A stretch of 6,394 bases of DNA from an uncultured Chloroflexota bacterium (GCA_913030785.1 CAJWER010000172.1:1-6394); one strand, 5' to 3'. Positions 1 to 6,394 are shown, numbered from the stretch's first letter. Translations and numbers: made by a program. Notes: a model not told the origin generated them from the letters alone.

Positions 1-117
1 CAGGCCTGTCCACGTGGCATCACGGCAGCAGACACCGCAGCGGCCCGGTGTGAGCCCGCGCGCCGTGCGCCACACCCCACCATGGAGGCACGGCTCGAGA
101 CGCCCGAGGCACACTTG
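1..117. other. Compositionally distinct segment at window edge
   Basis: The first 120 bases are about 73% GC (88 of 120, counted by hand), while the next 120 are about 57% (69 of 120). The change coincides with the point where the propeller protein loses its family character (after FNPA, residue 289). No other minus-strand frame gives a better continuation: one hits a stop after about 30 codons and another reads Ser/Arg/Ala-rich. Likely a recombination junction, an indel or an assembly join. Confidence 0.5.
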
Positions 118-984
118 CGCAGGATTGAATAGCACGGGGAAGCCGATGTATACGCCCTCGTAGTCGACCAGCGGCATCTGATAGACCTCTGCAAGGTAAT
201 CGACGCCGTCCACGAGAGGGGGTGATAGGTAGGCGGGGTTATTCACGACAGCGTCGATACGCTTCTTTCGGTTCTCCTTATCCTGCAGGTCCGAATGGAG
301 CACGAGCCTAGGCTCCGTCCAGTTTATGAAGTCTTGGCTAGTGACGAGCCACACGGAGCGGCCCCACTCGGTGCCGTGTTTCACCATGCCGACGAGCTGG
401 CCACGGGACGCATCGTGAAGATAGTTGGAGGTGTCCTTGCTGGGGACGGGCTGCGTGTCCGGGAATGTCCAGTCGAAGCCGTCCGGAGAGAAGCCGGGCA
501 GGCGATCAATCAGCTTCTCGGATGTGGCAAAGATGCCCTTGAACCGGCGTTGCGGGTCGGGCTCGTGGTCGTCGCGGATTATGTGATAGAGCGCCAGACC
601 TCGCTCAGACGAGTCATAGGCGACGTTGTTGTCTTTTGTACCGCGGAACTCGTACAGGCCCAGATTTGGGATGTCCCAGTTGATCCCATCAGTCGATGTG
701 GCATAGTGGCTCACCCTACCCTCGCTGGCATACATTTCGCCTGGCAGCGAGTCGTACATGGCCCAGTACCACCACTCCCACACACCCAGCTCGGGGTTCC
801 ACCAGAGCGGGCTCTTGCTTTGGAGCTGCGTCTGACCCCGTGAGACATCGGGTGTCATCACAGGCCTTTGGTCGTGCGGCTGGTGCAGGACCCTCCGTAC
901 ATCCTCCATATCCTTGATCGCGTAGTCGTTGAGGAAGAGCTGCCTGTTCTGGTACAAGGCAAGAGACTGCTGATCCATTTTCAT
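1..984 (-). CDS. Five-bladed beta-propeller glycosyl-hydrolase-like protein, N-terminal part (runs off window; distal end abnormal)
   Basis: Open minus-strand frame of 328 codons with no stop before base 1, so the C-terminus is missing. ATG at 984 is preceded by AGGGGG (992-997, 7-base spacer); a second ATG two codons later (978) is possible. The protein is rich in Trp and Tyr and has repeated blade-like motifs, an Asp-box-like STDGINW at residues 97-103 and SQDFINW at 216-222, followed by a VYIGFPVLF strand at 278-286. These are typical of GH32/43/sialidase-like propellers, and the same style of blade occurs in the partial gene at 5535-6394. No signal peptide is visible, so it is probably cytoplasmic. 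The start lies 11 bases after the lactonase stop, so the two are probably co-transcribed. From Gln290 onward (bases 1-117) the protein becomes Cys/Arg-rich (5 Cys in 39 residues, none in the first 289) and no longer looks like the family. Substrate unknown; 'hydrolase' describes the fold, not a shown activity. Confidence 0.75.
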   Translation of the reverse strand, partial: MKMDQQSLALYQNRQLFLNDYAIKDMEDVRRVLHQPHDQRPVMTPDVSRGQTQLQSKSPLWWNPELGVWEWWYWAMYDSLPGEMYASEGRVSHYATSTDGINWDIPNLGLYEFRGTKDNNVAYDSSERGLALYHIIRDDHEPDPQRRFKGIFATSEKLIDRLPGFSPDGFDWTFPDTQPVPSKDTSNYLHDASRGQLVGMVKHGTEWGRSVWLVTSQDFINWTEPRLVLHSDLQDKENRKKRIDAVVNNPAYLSPPLVDGVDYLAEVYQMPLVDYEGVYIGFPVLFNPAQVCLGRLEPCLHGGVWRTARGLTPGRCGVCCRDATWTGL

Positions 985-991
985 TGCTGTG

Positions 992-997
992 CCCCCT
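992..997 (-). promoter_or_regulatory. Ribosome binding site AGGGGG for the downstream propeller gene
   Basis: AGGGGG, 7 bases before ATG 984; it overlaps the TAG stop of the lactonase gene (996-998), which favours translational coupling of the two genes. Confidence 0.6.
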
Positions 998-1898
998 AAG
1001 GTGTCTGAGCGCCCGTGGCATTCAACTCGACAGAGTAGAGAGACGTTGATGCAGTGATGTAGAGGCGGTTCTTGCCGGGCCCTCCAAATACGCAGTTGGC
1101 GGTGGCCCGCTCCGGCACCAGGATCTTGCCCAGCAGTTCGGCCTCAGGGCTGTACACCTGTATTCCATCGTGGGCGCTCGTGAACAGGTTGCCGTCGAGG
1201 TCCACTCGGAACCCATCGGCGAGCCCTGGTCTCACGACTGCGAAGACACGGCTATTGTTAAGTCGACGACCATCGATGACGTCGAAAGCCCGGATGTGGC
1301 CAGGCTCGCCGGTATCCGCGATGTACATTACGCTCTCGTCCGGCGAGAAGCAGATACCGTTGGGGCGGTCGAAATCGTCGGCGACGATCTCCAATTCGTT
1401 CGACGCTGGGTCCAACCGGAACACGTAGTTGGCGTCCAGCTCGCTTGCCGCCTGGTGTCCTTCTTTGTCCGTAAGAATGCCGTAGGGCGGGTCCGTGAAC
1501 CATATGGAGTCGTCTGACTTCACTACCAGGTCGTTGGGTGAGTTGAATTTCTTGCCCTGGTAGTTGTCCGCGAGTGTGACTACGGTGCCGTCGTGCTCGG
1601 TGCGGCTTATTTGCCGACCACCATGTTCACAGGATACGAGGCGACCCTGTCGGTCGCGGTAGTGGCCATTGGTGTAGCCCGCCGGATGCCTGAATACCGA
1701 ACAGCCATCGGCGTCGGACCACCTCATGATGCGGTCGTTGGGGATGTCGCTCCAGAGCACATAGTCGCCCTCGGCGAAGTACACCGGGCCCTCGGCCCAT
1801 TCCATTCCGGAACAGTGTTTTTTCAAGGTGGCGCCCTCAGGAATCATGCTATTGAAGCACTCGTCAAATATCTCGACATCCAGCGTGTGGTCGGTCAT
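996..1898 (-). CDS. SMP-30/gluconolactonase/LRE family protein (probable lactonase)
   Basis: 300 residues, the usual length for SMP-30/gluconolactonase six-bladed propellers, which hydrolyse sugar or other lactones using one divalent metal. Expected motifs appear in order: AEGPVY with metal-ligand Glu36; the active-site loop FNSPNDL at 118-124; WFTDPPYG at 133-140; RPNGICFSPDE with ligand Asn180; MYIADT at 191-196; ADGFRVDLDGN with Asp228, the likely ligand and base. The ATG at 1898 is chosen because GGAGGA lies 8 bases upstream (1907-1912). A GTG at 1919 would add 7 residues but overlaps that ribosome binding site. No signal peptide, so probably cytoplasmic. It sits between the M20 amidohydrolase (59-base gap) and the propeller gene (11-base gap), suggesting it opens a lactone formed in a shared catabolic route. 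The family call is firm; the substrate is unknown. Confidence 0.93.
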   Translation of the reverse strand: MTDHTLDVEIFDECFNSMIPEGATLKKHCSGMEWAEGPVYFAEGDYVLWSDIPNDRIMRWSDADGCSVFRHPAGYTNGHYRDRQGRLVSCEHGGRQISRTEHDGTVVTLADNYQGKKFNSPNDLVVKSDDSIWFTDPPYGILTDKEGHQAASELDANYVFRLDPASNELEIVADDFDRPNGICFSPDESVMYIADTGEPGHIRAFDVIDGRRLNNSRVFAVVRPGLADGFRVDLDGNLFTSAHDGIQVYSPEAELLGKILVPERATANCVFGGPGKNRLYITASTSLYSVELNATGAQTP

Positions 1899-1906
1899 TG
1901 GACTGT

Positions 1907-1912
1907 TCCTCC
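1907..1912 (-). promoter_or_regulatory. Ribosome binding site GGAGGA for the SMP-30 lactonase
   Basis: GGAGGA on the minus strand, 8 bases before ATG 1898. It decides the start in favour of MTDHTL over the in-frame GTG at 1919, which lies upstream of this site. Confidence 0.85.
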
Positions 1913-1938
1913 GGTGCACGATTCGATTGTCCTAATAA

Positions 1939-1952
1939 CAACGAGGTCGTTG
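1939..1952 (-). terminator. Short perfect hairpin after the M20 gene (weak terminator or processing site)
   Basis: CAACGA and TCGTTG form a perfect inverted repeat around a two-base centre, starting 5 bases after the M20 stop. In the transcript it is followed by UUAUUA, not a real U-tract. It could attenuate transcription between the amidohydrolase and the lactonase, or be incidental. A 6-base arm is short enough to arise by chance. Confidence 0.25.
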
Positions 1953-1957
1953 AGACG

Positions 1958-3343
1958 CTAAGTTAAGTCCCCATCGAAGGTCTCTTCACTGGCGAATCCT
2001 CGGACGGTTGCCAGGTACTCTTGCCTGGTCAGAGGTGCCTTGTAGTCATTTTTGATCTCGTGTGCGCGTGCGGCCCCGTTGGACAGCAGGTCTATTACGG
2101 TCGCGGCCATCGCCTTCGCGGACGTGAGCACGGCCAGGTCATAGTCTTCCACTAGGTAGTCGACCCCGTGGGACTTGCCTGAGGCCGCAGCCACGAACGG
2201 GTGGGCGATAGGCATGATGTTCGAAAGGTCTCCCATGTCGGATGAGCCGGTCTCGTGCCCCCGTTGCGCCACACTGCCCTCGCCGAGAAGACGGGTCGCG
2301 TTTTCGGTGTGCAGCGCCTGCATATTCGTGTCGTTTTGAAGAGGAAGGAAGCCAGGGATGGAGGTGATTGATACGCTGGCGCCCATGGCCCACGCCCCAG
2401 CCTTCAGCGCGCGGTCGACCTTCTTCCCGGCCGATTGCACGGCCTCGATGGTCCTACCCCGGATGAAGGTCTCGATTCGGACATCGTCCGGGATAGCGCT
2501 GACCGCGCCGCCGCCGCGGGTGATGATCGGGTGGACTCGGATGAAGTCTTGCTCACGGAACGTTTCGCGCTGTGCGTGGATGGCCGAAAGCGCGAGGGTA
2601 GCGGCGTTCAGGGCGTTCACCCCAAGGTGTGGTTCAGATCCGGCGTGAGCCGACAGACCCGTGTAGCGGATGAGCTTGGCTATCATGCCGTTGAAGGTGC
2701 CGCCGACGTTGAATTTCGCATTCGGCTCCTGGTTGTCTGTGTGGGTCATAATCGCCATGTCCACGTCGTCGAACGCGCCAAGTTTGATGAATTCGGACTT
2801 CCCGACCAGGAACTCGATCTTCCCCTTGCGGCGTAGTTCGTTCCTGTATTCGATCTCGATGTACTCCTCCGCGGGGACGGCTATCAGGGCTATCCTGCCG
2901 GAGAGGTTCTTCATAATACCTGGAGTCTGGAGTGCCGCAGCCGTTGCGACGAGCATGCCGATCTGGGTGTGATGCCCGCAGGCGTGGGCAGCATTCGTTG
3001 CGGGGTCCGCATGAGGGTGCCCGTTGACGATGTGGGAGTCTAGCTCGCCAATTACCGCGACCGTCGGACCTGGCCTGCCGGTGTCCAGTATTCCCTTCAT
3101 ACCAGTGATGGCGAGCCCTTCCTGAAGGGGGATACCGAGCCGGCGAAACTCGCTCGCCGCTACCTTGGCAGTCTTGTGCTCACGGTAGCCCGGCTCTGGG
3201 TTAGCCAGGATTTCCTTCGCGATTCGCACCGCTTTATCGCCCCCGGCGTCGATCGCTTGGTATGCGGCCGCCTTGGACTCGTCTGTTGTCTGCGCAGTCA
3301 TTCTCTCTGTTTGCCCCCGTTGGTTGAGTACGTCGATTGTCAT
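1958..3343 (-). CDS. M20 family metallo-amidohydrolase (AbgB/COG1473-like)
   Basis: 461 residues from the first ATG. M20 peptidase-family enzymes of the AbgB/IAA-amino-acid hydrolase type hydrolyse amide bonds of N-acyl or aminoacyl conjugates with two metals. Visible motifs: ANPEPGYREHKTA at 47-59; GELDSH with Asp102; HACGHHTQIGM with ligands Cys122 and His124; PAEEY with catalytic Glu159 and ligand Glu160; MTHTDN with His201; the dimerisation-domain loop SAHAG with His233; ETGSSDMGDLS at 364-374; and the late SHGVDY with probable ligand His392. All expected metal ligands are present, so it should be active. No signal peptide. The start is uncertain: the ATG at 3343 has no Shine-Dalgarno sequence, whereas Met15 (ATG at 3301) follows a purine-rich stretch with GGGGG and GAGAGA and gives a 447-residue protein with a normal-looking N-terminus. 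It follows the small domain ORF (34-base gap) and precedes the lactonase. Substrate not determinable; p-aminobenzoyl-glutamate is only the best-known one for this branch. Confidence 0.93.
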   Translation of the reverse strand: MTIDVLNQRGQTERMTAQTTDESKAAAYQAIDAGGDKAVRIAKEILANPEPGYREHKTAKVAASEFRRLGIPLQEGLAITGMKGILDTGRPGPTVAVIGELDSHIVNGHPHADPATNAAHACGHHTQIGMLVATAAALQTPGIMKNLSGRIALIAVPAEEYIEIEYRNELRRKGKIEFLVGKSEFIKLGAFDDVDMAIMTHTDNQEPNAKFNVGGTFNGMIAKLIRYTGLSAHAGSEPHLGVNALNAATLALSAIHAQRETFREQDFIRVHPIITRGGGAVSAIPDDVRIETFIRGRTIEAVQSAGKKVDRALKAGAWAMGASVSITSIPGFLPLQNDTNMQALHTENATRLLGEGSVAQRGHETGSSDMGDLSNIMPIAHPFVAAASGKSHGVDYLVEDYDLAVLTSAKAMAATVIDLLSNGAARAHEIKNDYKAPLTRQEYLATVRGFASEETFDGDLT

Positions 3344-3377
3344 TTATTGCGCAGTAGCAGCCGCGACTAATTCGGGG

Positions 3378-3650
3378 CTACCGAAAGCGAAAGGCGTAGA
3401 CGTTCGCGTCCATAATTGCGAACCGTAGCCTGACAGACCGTCCAGCGAGGCTAGCGAGGTCGGTGTTCGCTGACCACCTGACGACGCCATCTATCTCGTC
3501 GCCGAACATTTCGGGGCAATCCTTCAGTTCATATCCCGGCAGGGGGCGGCCCTCGGCGTCCTGGATTTCCACTTGCACCGATCCGACCGCAGAAGTCGAG
3601 TAGTTCAACTCCAGCTCGCTGCCTATTTGAACGGTTGCATCGGGGATCAT
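3378..3650 (-). CDS. Free-standing C-terminal domain of the propeller glycosyl-hydrolase-like family (90 aa)
   Basis: Residues 10-90 align without gaps to the last 81 residues of the protein encoded at 5535-6394, with 52 identities (64%) by hand count. Shared blocks include ELNYSTSAVG, VQVEIQD, DCPE, FGD, VRW, LAG and the terminal YAFRFR. The domain looks all-beta and is normally the C-terminal tail of a longer propeller protein. Here the ATG at 3650 is preceded by an in-frame TAG two codons upstream and by AGGAGA (3659-3664, 8-base spacer), so it can be translated alone. No propeller remnant could be read in the 144 bases upstream. It may be a genuine accessory domain protein, perhaps binding carbohydrate or a partner, or the remnant of a duplicated full-length gene that lost its front. 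The intact frame and good ribosome binding site favour expression. Function unknown; no catalytic motif is seen. Confidence 0.75.
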   Translation of the reverse strand: MIPDATVQIGSELELNYSTSAVGSVQVEIQDAEGRPLPGYELKDCPEMFGDEIDGVVRWSANTDLASLAGRSVRLRFAIMDANVYAFRFR

Positions 3651-3658
3651 GCTCTAGC

Positions 3659-3664
3659 TCTCCT
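3659..3664 (-). promoter_or_regulatory. Ribosome binding site AGGAGA for the orphan C-terminal domain ORF
   Basis: AGGAGA, 8 bases before ATG 3650, with an in-frame TAG between site and start. This is the main argument that the 90-residue domain is translated on its own and is not just a broken gene end. Confidence 0.7.
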
Positions 3665-3740
3665 GTTTGGTCGTCCGGTTCTTGATCCCGATGCTACCAC
3701 GACTATGAACGAGGTAGGACTAGTGCTGTGACTTGCCACA

Positions 3741-3783
3741 ATCGACCACACCGTGGCCGCGCAGATCCGCGTCGTGGTTCGAT
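3741..3783. repeat. Imperfect inverted repeat downstream of the ThDP gene
   Basis: Outer arms ATCGACCAC (3741-3749) and GTGGTTCGAT (3774-3783) pair over 9 base pairs with one bulged base; inside, CGCG and CGCG flank a short loop. It starts 11 bases after the ThDP stop and lies in the 144-base gap before the orphan domain ORF. There is no U-tract after it on the minus strand, so it is not a classic intrinsic terminator; it may be an mRNA-stabilising or processing hairpin. Confidence 0.4.
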
Positions 3784-3794
3784 CCTGATCAAGC

Positions 3795-5420
3795 CTAGCC
3801 CCTGCGGATTACGGGCGAGGGGACCCGCTGGATGGACACATCGATGCAGGCCGGGAGCCCCGAGTCTCTGGCACGCTCAAGGGCGGGCCCAAGCTGTTCT
3901 GGGGTAGAGACGTGTTCGCCGTATCCGCCCAAGGCCTTTACCACCTCGTCATAGCGCGTGGGCCGCAGTTCGCACCCCACCAGACGGTCTCGGCCGTAGT
4001 CTCTGAGCTGGATTTGGAACTCGGCGTTCCAGGTGGCGTCGTTACCCACCACCGCAATAAACGGGATGTTGTAACGCACCGCTGTGTCGAACTCCATCAA
4101 GTGGAAACCCATAGTTCCGTCGCCGAGAAAGGTCATCACAGGAGCGTTCGGGAACGCCAGGCGGGCTGCCATGGCGAAGGGAATGGCGCTTCCGATGGAG
4201 CCTGATGGCCCGTTGATCACTCGATTGGACGCCGTGAGACATGATTGTGCCCACTGACCGTATTCCCCGCCATCTGAGATGAACACTGCGGCATCGCCCC
4301 GAAGCGAATCTGCAGCGCCCCTACCTACCTGAACGGGGTGGAGAGGACCCTCCTGTCCCATCGACAGAGCCTCCCACTCGGAGGGACGATAGGACACCGA
4401 CGCCTGGACCTCGTCATACCAGGCAGTATCTGTCCGCTCGCGCTCTGGGGTCAGATTTAGGAGCGCCTCCAGGGTGGTCGTCGGATCGGCCAGCACAGTC
4501 AGGACCAGCCTAGACGGGTTTGAGAGTACTCGTTGGGTTTGTTCCAGAACCTGAGGTTCGGGGTCGATCTGAACGAGACGGCACTCCGGCGCCAGAGAGG
4601 GAGGTTCACCAAATCCAAGGGTGAAGTCCAGCTTCTTGCCGAGGAGCAAAACTGTATCAGCCTGTGCCAGTAATTCTGCGAGAGCTCCCAGGCTGGGGTC
4701 GTTGATGCCTCGCGGACTCTCCATGGCGACCACAGGCACGCCCGATTTTTCGGCGAACGAATTAGCTAGTTGACGTCCGCGACCCCTCGTAAGTGTAGGC
4801 CCGGCTAGTACCAAGGGTCTGCGGGACCCCAGGAGAAGTTCCAGTGTATCGGTGGCATCCTTGTTGCTGATGAGCGCGGCTGAGCCTTCGCCGGCTATCA
4901 CGGCGCTCGAACCATGGACCTGCACTTGTGCCTCCAGGAGGTCGACTGGAAGACTAACCTGGACCGGTCCGGGCCGTCCCGACCTGGCCAGGGCCATGGC
5001 CATAGTTATGCTGCTTCCAATTTGTGTGGCATCGTCTACGGTCCAAGAGGCCTTTGTCACCGGTCGCGCCATGTCCGACTGAGCCATCTCTTGGAAAGCG
5101 CCCCGCCCCAGCTGACTAGTAGGTGCGTGGCCGCTGAGCAGCACCATCGGAGACTCGGCCATCTTGGCCACGTATAGCGCCGAGAGGGCGTTGGCAAAGC
5201 CAGGGCCCGCTGTGACCAGGGCGATGCCGGGCTGGCCTGTGAGGCGGCCCCAGGCGTCCGCCATGTGCACGGCCGCCGCCTCCTGTCGTACGTGGTATAA
5301 CTCGATGCTGGAGTCGATACACGCGTCGTAGATCGGCATGATCTGGTTGCCAGACAGGGAGGAGATATGCTTGACGCCAGAGTCGGCTAGCGTTCTTACC
5401 AGGAGATCGGCGCCACGCAT
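3795..5420 (-). CDS. Thiamine diphosphate-dependent enzyme, acetolactate-synthase-like
   Basis: 541 residues with the three-domain layout of the acetolactate synthase/benzoylformate decarboxylase superfamily. The N-terminal pyrimidine-binding domain carries the cofactor-activating Glu47 in HVRQEAAAVHMADAWGR and the VTAGPGFAN loop at 69-77. A central domain follows at about 190-320 (RPLVLAGP, VLLLGKKLD, VQIDPEP). The C-terminal PP-binding domain has ISDGGEYGQW at 381-390, GSIGSAIPFAMAAR at 407-420 and GDG at 433-435. Such enzymes form or cleave C-C bonds next to a carbonyl (carboligation, decarboxylation, lyase). The ThDP/Mg motif ends in Asn460-Asp461 rather than the usual Asn-Asn. ATG 5420 has a perfect AGGAGG (5426-5431) at a 5-base spacer. 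No regulatory subunit gene follows, so a biosynthetic IlvB role is less likely than a catabolic lyase or decarboxylase. Cytoplasmic. The superfamily is certain; the exact reaction is not. Confidence 0.93.
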   Translation of the reverse strand: MRGADLLVRTLADSGVKHISSLSGNQIMPIYDACIDSSIELYHVRQEAAAVHMADAWGRLTGQPGIALVTAGPGFANALSALYVAKMAESPMVLLSGHAPTSQLGRGAFQEMAQSDMARPVTKASWTVDDATQIGSSITMAMALARSGRPGPVQVSLPVDLLEAQVQVHGSSAVIAGEGSAALISNKDATDTLELLLGSRRPLVLAGPTLTRGRGRQLANSFAEKSGVPVVAMESPRGINDPSLGALAELLAQADTVLLLGKKLDFTLGFGEPPSLAPECRLVQIDPEPQVLEQTQRVLSNPSRLVLTVLADPTTTLEALLNLTPERERTDTAWYDEVQASVSYRPSEWEALSMGQEGPLHPVQVGRGAADSLRGDAAVFISDGGEYGQWAQSCLTASNRVINGPSGSIGSAIPFAMAARLAFPNAPVMTFLGDGTMGFHLMEFDTAVRYNIPFIAVVGNDATWNAEFQIQLRDYGRDRLVGCELRPTRYDEVVKALGGYGEHVSTPEQLGPALERARDSGLPACIDVSIQRVPSPVIRRG

Positions 5421-5425
5421 TTCGT

Positions 5426-5431
5426 CCTCCT
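5426..5431 (-). promoter_or_regulatory. Ribosome binding site AGGAGG for the ThDP enzyme
   Basis: Full-consensus AGGAGG, 5 bases before ATG 5420, fixing the start of the ThDP-dependent enzyme. Confidence 0.85.
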
Positions 5432-5534
5432 ACAATCCTCGGCAGTATTACCGGCGCTGAACGTAGGACGCACCAGCATCGCGTGCTTCCCACTTCCCTC
5501 CGTCTGAGTTCACTAGATTCCTCTGAGTGCCGGG

Positions 5535-6394
5535 TTACCGGAATCGGAAAGCATAGAGATCGGCATCGTTGATGGCGAGGCGAAGTTTCACTGGCTTGCC
5601 TGCCAGGCGGCTCACGTCGCCCCCAGAATTCCACCGCACGGCGCCTTCGATCTGGTCTCCGAATATCTCTGGACAGTCGTCAAGGGCGAAGCCCGGCACC
5701 ACGTTGCCTCTGTCATCCTGAATCTCGACCTGCACGGTCCCGACGGCAGATGTCGAGTAGTTCAGCTCCATCTCCTGGCCATCGAATACGAACGGCCGCG
5801 TGACAAACTCTCCGCCGGCGTAACCTGCGTTGACCGACACGAAACCGTCGGGTCTCAGGGTGTAGCGACGTACGTGGGTTCCAGGGGTTTTCAGGTGCTC
5901 GTTCACGTACATGGACAGCTCGGTGGGCGAGGTCTGGTAGATGCCGTGCTGGAAGTAGATTCCCCGCTCATGCCAGTTCCTCTGGTCGAGACCTGGACGC
6001 AGGAACGCCTCCATGAAGCCCCTATCGAAGTTGATGCCGTCGCGGCTGGACATGATCTGGGTCTCGGTCAGGGCCTGTCCGTATCGGGGATGCGCCGCGA
6101 TTCGCTTGCGGCGATTCTCGAGGTCGGGCAGAGCTCGCATTGACGGGTTCCAGCCGCGGTCGGTGTACCGCATCGGGAAACCCAGCAGGATGTGAGGGGC
6201 GCGGAAGTAGGGTATGACGTTGTTGGTGTACATGTGCTGCTCGGGCGAGTCCACGTATGTCAGGTCTCGCTCGTCGCTCCAGGTCACCAGATCATCGGAG
6301 ACCGCCGTGCGGATTGCCCGGATCTCGGTCGGAGTGAAGAACCGCCAGTAGGCGCGGTACTTGCGGATCGTCGGATCCCAGAAGGCGATGTTCT
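5535..6394 (-). CDS. Beta-propeller glycosyl-hydrolase-like protein, C-terminal part (5' end outside window)
   Basis: The frame is open from the window edge (NIAFWDPTIRKYRAYW) to TAA at 5535, giving 285 residues. A GTG at 6287 inside it is just a Val codon, not the start, because clear family-like sequence continues upstream of it. Blade motifs visible: IAFWDPTIRKYRAYWRFF at 2-19, SDDLVTW at 32-38, RAPHILLGFPMRY at 64-76, SSRDGINFDRGF at 115-126, and GIYQTSPTELSMYVNE at 150-165. The C-terminal module (about 195-285) is all-beta, with ELNYSTSAVG, DCPEIFGD and a terminal YAFRFR; it is the same module as the small ORF at 3378-3650. Proteins with this architecture are usually annotated as glycosyl hydrolase or sialidase-like, but no catalytic residue can be assigned here. 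It is the most upstream gene of the cluster seen; the ThDP gene begins 114 bases after its stop. Confidence 0.85.
   Translation of the reverse strand, partial: NIAFWDPTIRKYRAYWRFFTPTEIRAIRTAVSDDLVTWSDERDLTYVDSPEQHMYTNNVIPYFRAPHILLGFPMRYTDRGWNPSMRALPDLENRRKRIAAHPRYGQALTETQIMSSRDGINFDRGFMEAFLRPGLDQRNWHERGIYFQHGIYQTSPTELSMYVNEHLKTPGTHVRRYTLRPDGFVSVNAGYAGGEFVTRPFVFDGQEMELNYSTSAVGTVQVEIQDDRGNVVPGFALDDCPEIFGDQIEGAVRWNSGGDVSRLAGKPVKLRLAINDADLYAFRFR

Noticed and set aside
1..129. Open plus-strand frame ending in TAG at 130-132
   Set aside because: Too short, runs off the edge, Ala/Arg/Pro-rich as expected of any 73% GC stretch, and no recognisable family; kept only as part of the composition finding.
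295..843. 182-codon open frame on the plus strand
   Set aside because: Lies wholly antisense to the propeller gene at 1-984, whose minus-strand reading shows family blade motifs; the plus-strand protein has no recognisable motif and no good ribosome binding site.
1593..1961. 122-codon plus-strand open frame
   Set aside because: Antisense to the SMP-30 gene, which has all expected motifs in the minus frame; a shadow of its codon bias.
3774..3790. GGTTCGATCC, like a tRNA T-loop
   Set aside because: The bases on either side do not pair into a T-stem and no acceptor or anticodon arm can be drawn; it is part of the inverted repeat.
5421..5534. Possible promoter (TAATAC-like hexamer) in the gap before the ThDP gene
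   Set aside because: No matching -35 hexamer at proper spacing; one AT-rich hexamer is not enough to call a promoter.
5116..5634. 172-codon minus-strand open frame spanning the start of the ThDP gene
   Set aside because: Arg/Pro/Gly-rich out-of-frame translation overlapping the well-supported ThDP gene and the end of the upstream propeller gene.

Overview
This is a one-strand (minus) gene cluster, apparently a piece of a bacterial chromosome of about 57-60% GC in the stretches counted by hand. There are no rRNA, tRNA, IS, phage or CRISPR signals. The gene types are beta-propeller 'glycosyl-hydrolase-like' proteins, an acetolactate-synthase-like ThDP enzyme, an M20 amidohydrolase and an SMP-30 lactonase. 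This mix resembles catabolic islands of marine or soil Chloroflexota (SAR202/Dehalococcoidia-like) and similar environmental genomes. The taxonomic guess is weak and rests on gene content alone.

Layout in the direction of transcription, from high to low coordinates: (1) 6394-5535, C-terminal 285 residues of a propeller protein with a conserved C-terminal beta-sandwich-like domain, its start beyond the window; (2) 5420-3795, a complete ThDP-dependent enzyme; (3) 3650-3378, a 90-residue ORF that is only the C-terminal domain of the same family as gene 1, with its own ribosome binding site; (4) 3343-1958, an M20 (AbgB/COG1473-type) metallo-amidohydrolase; (5) 1898-996, an SMP-30/gluconolactonase-like lactonase; (6) 984-1, the N-terminal part of a second propeller protein that leaves the window at base 1. 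Gaps are 114, 144, 34, 59 and 11 bases, so much of this could be one transcript. Imperfect hairpins after genes 2 and 4 may modulate it.

How the genes may work together (inference): a hydrolase cleaving an amide or peptide-like bond (M20), a lactonase, and a ThDP enzyme making or breaking a C-C bond next to a carbonyl suggest stepwise catabolism of an organic acid, amide or sugar-acid compound. The flanking propeller proteins would bind or cleave a glycan-like substrate. No substrate can be named from sequence.

The two points most worth a second look are the free-standing C-terminal domain ORF (64% identical by hand alignment to the end of gene 1) and an abrupt change in composition and protein character in the first ~117 bases. 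The latter looks like a frame disruption, recombination point or assembly join inside gene 6. I see no convincing new defence or mobile system.
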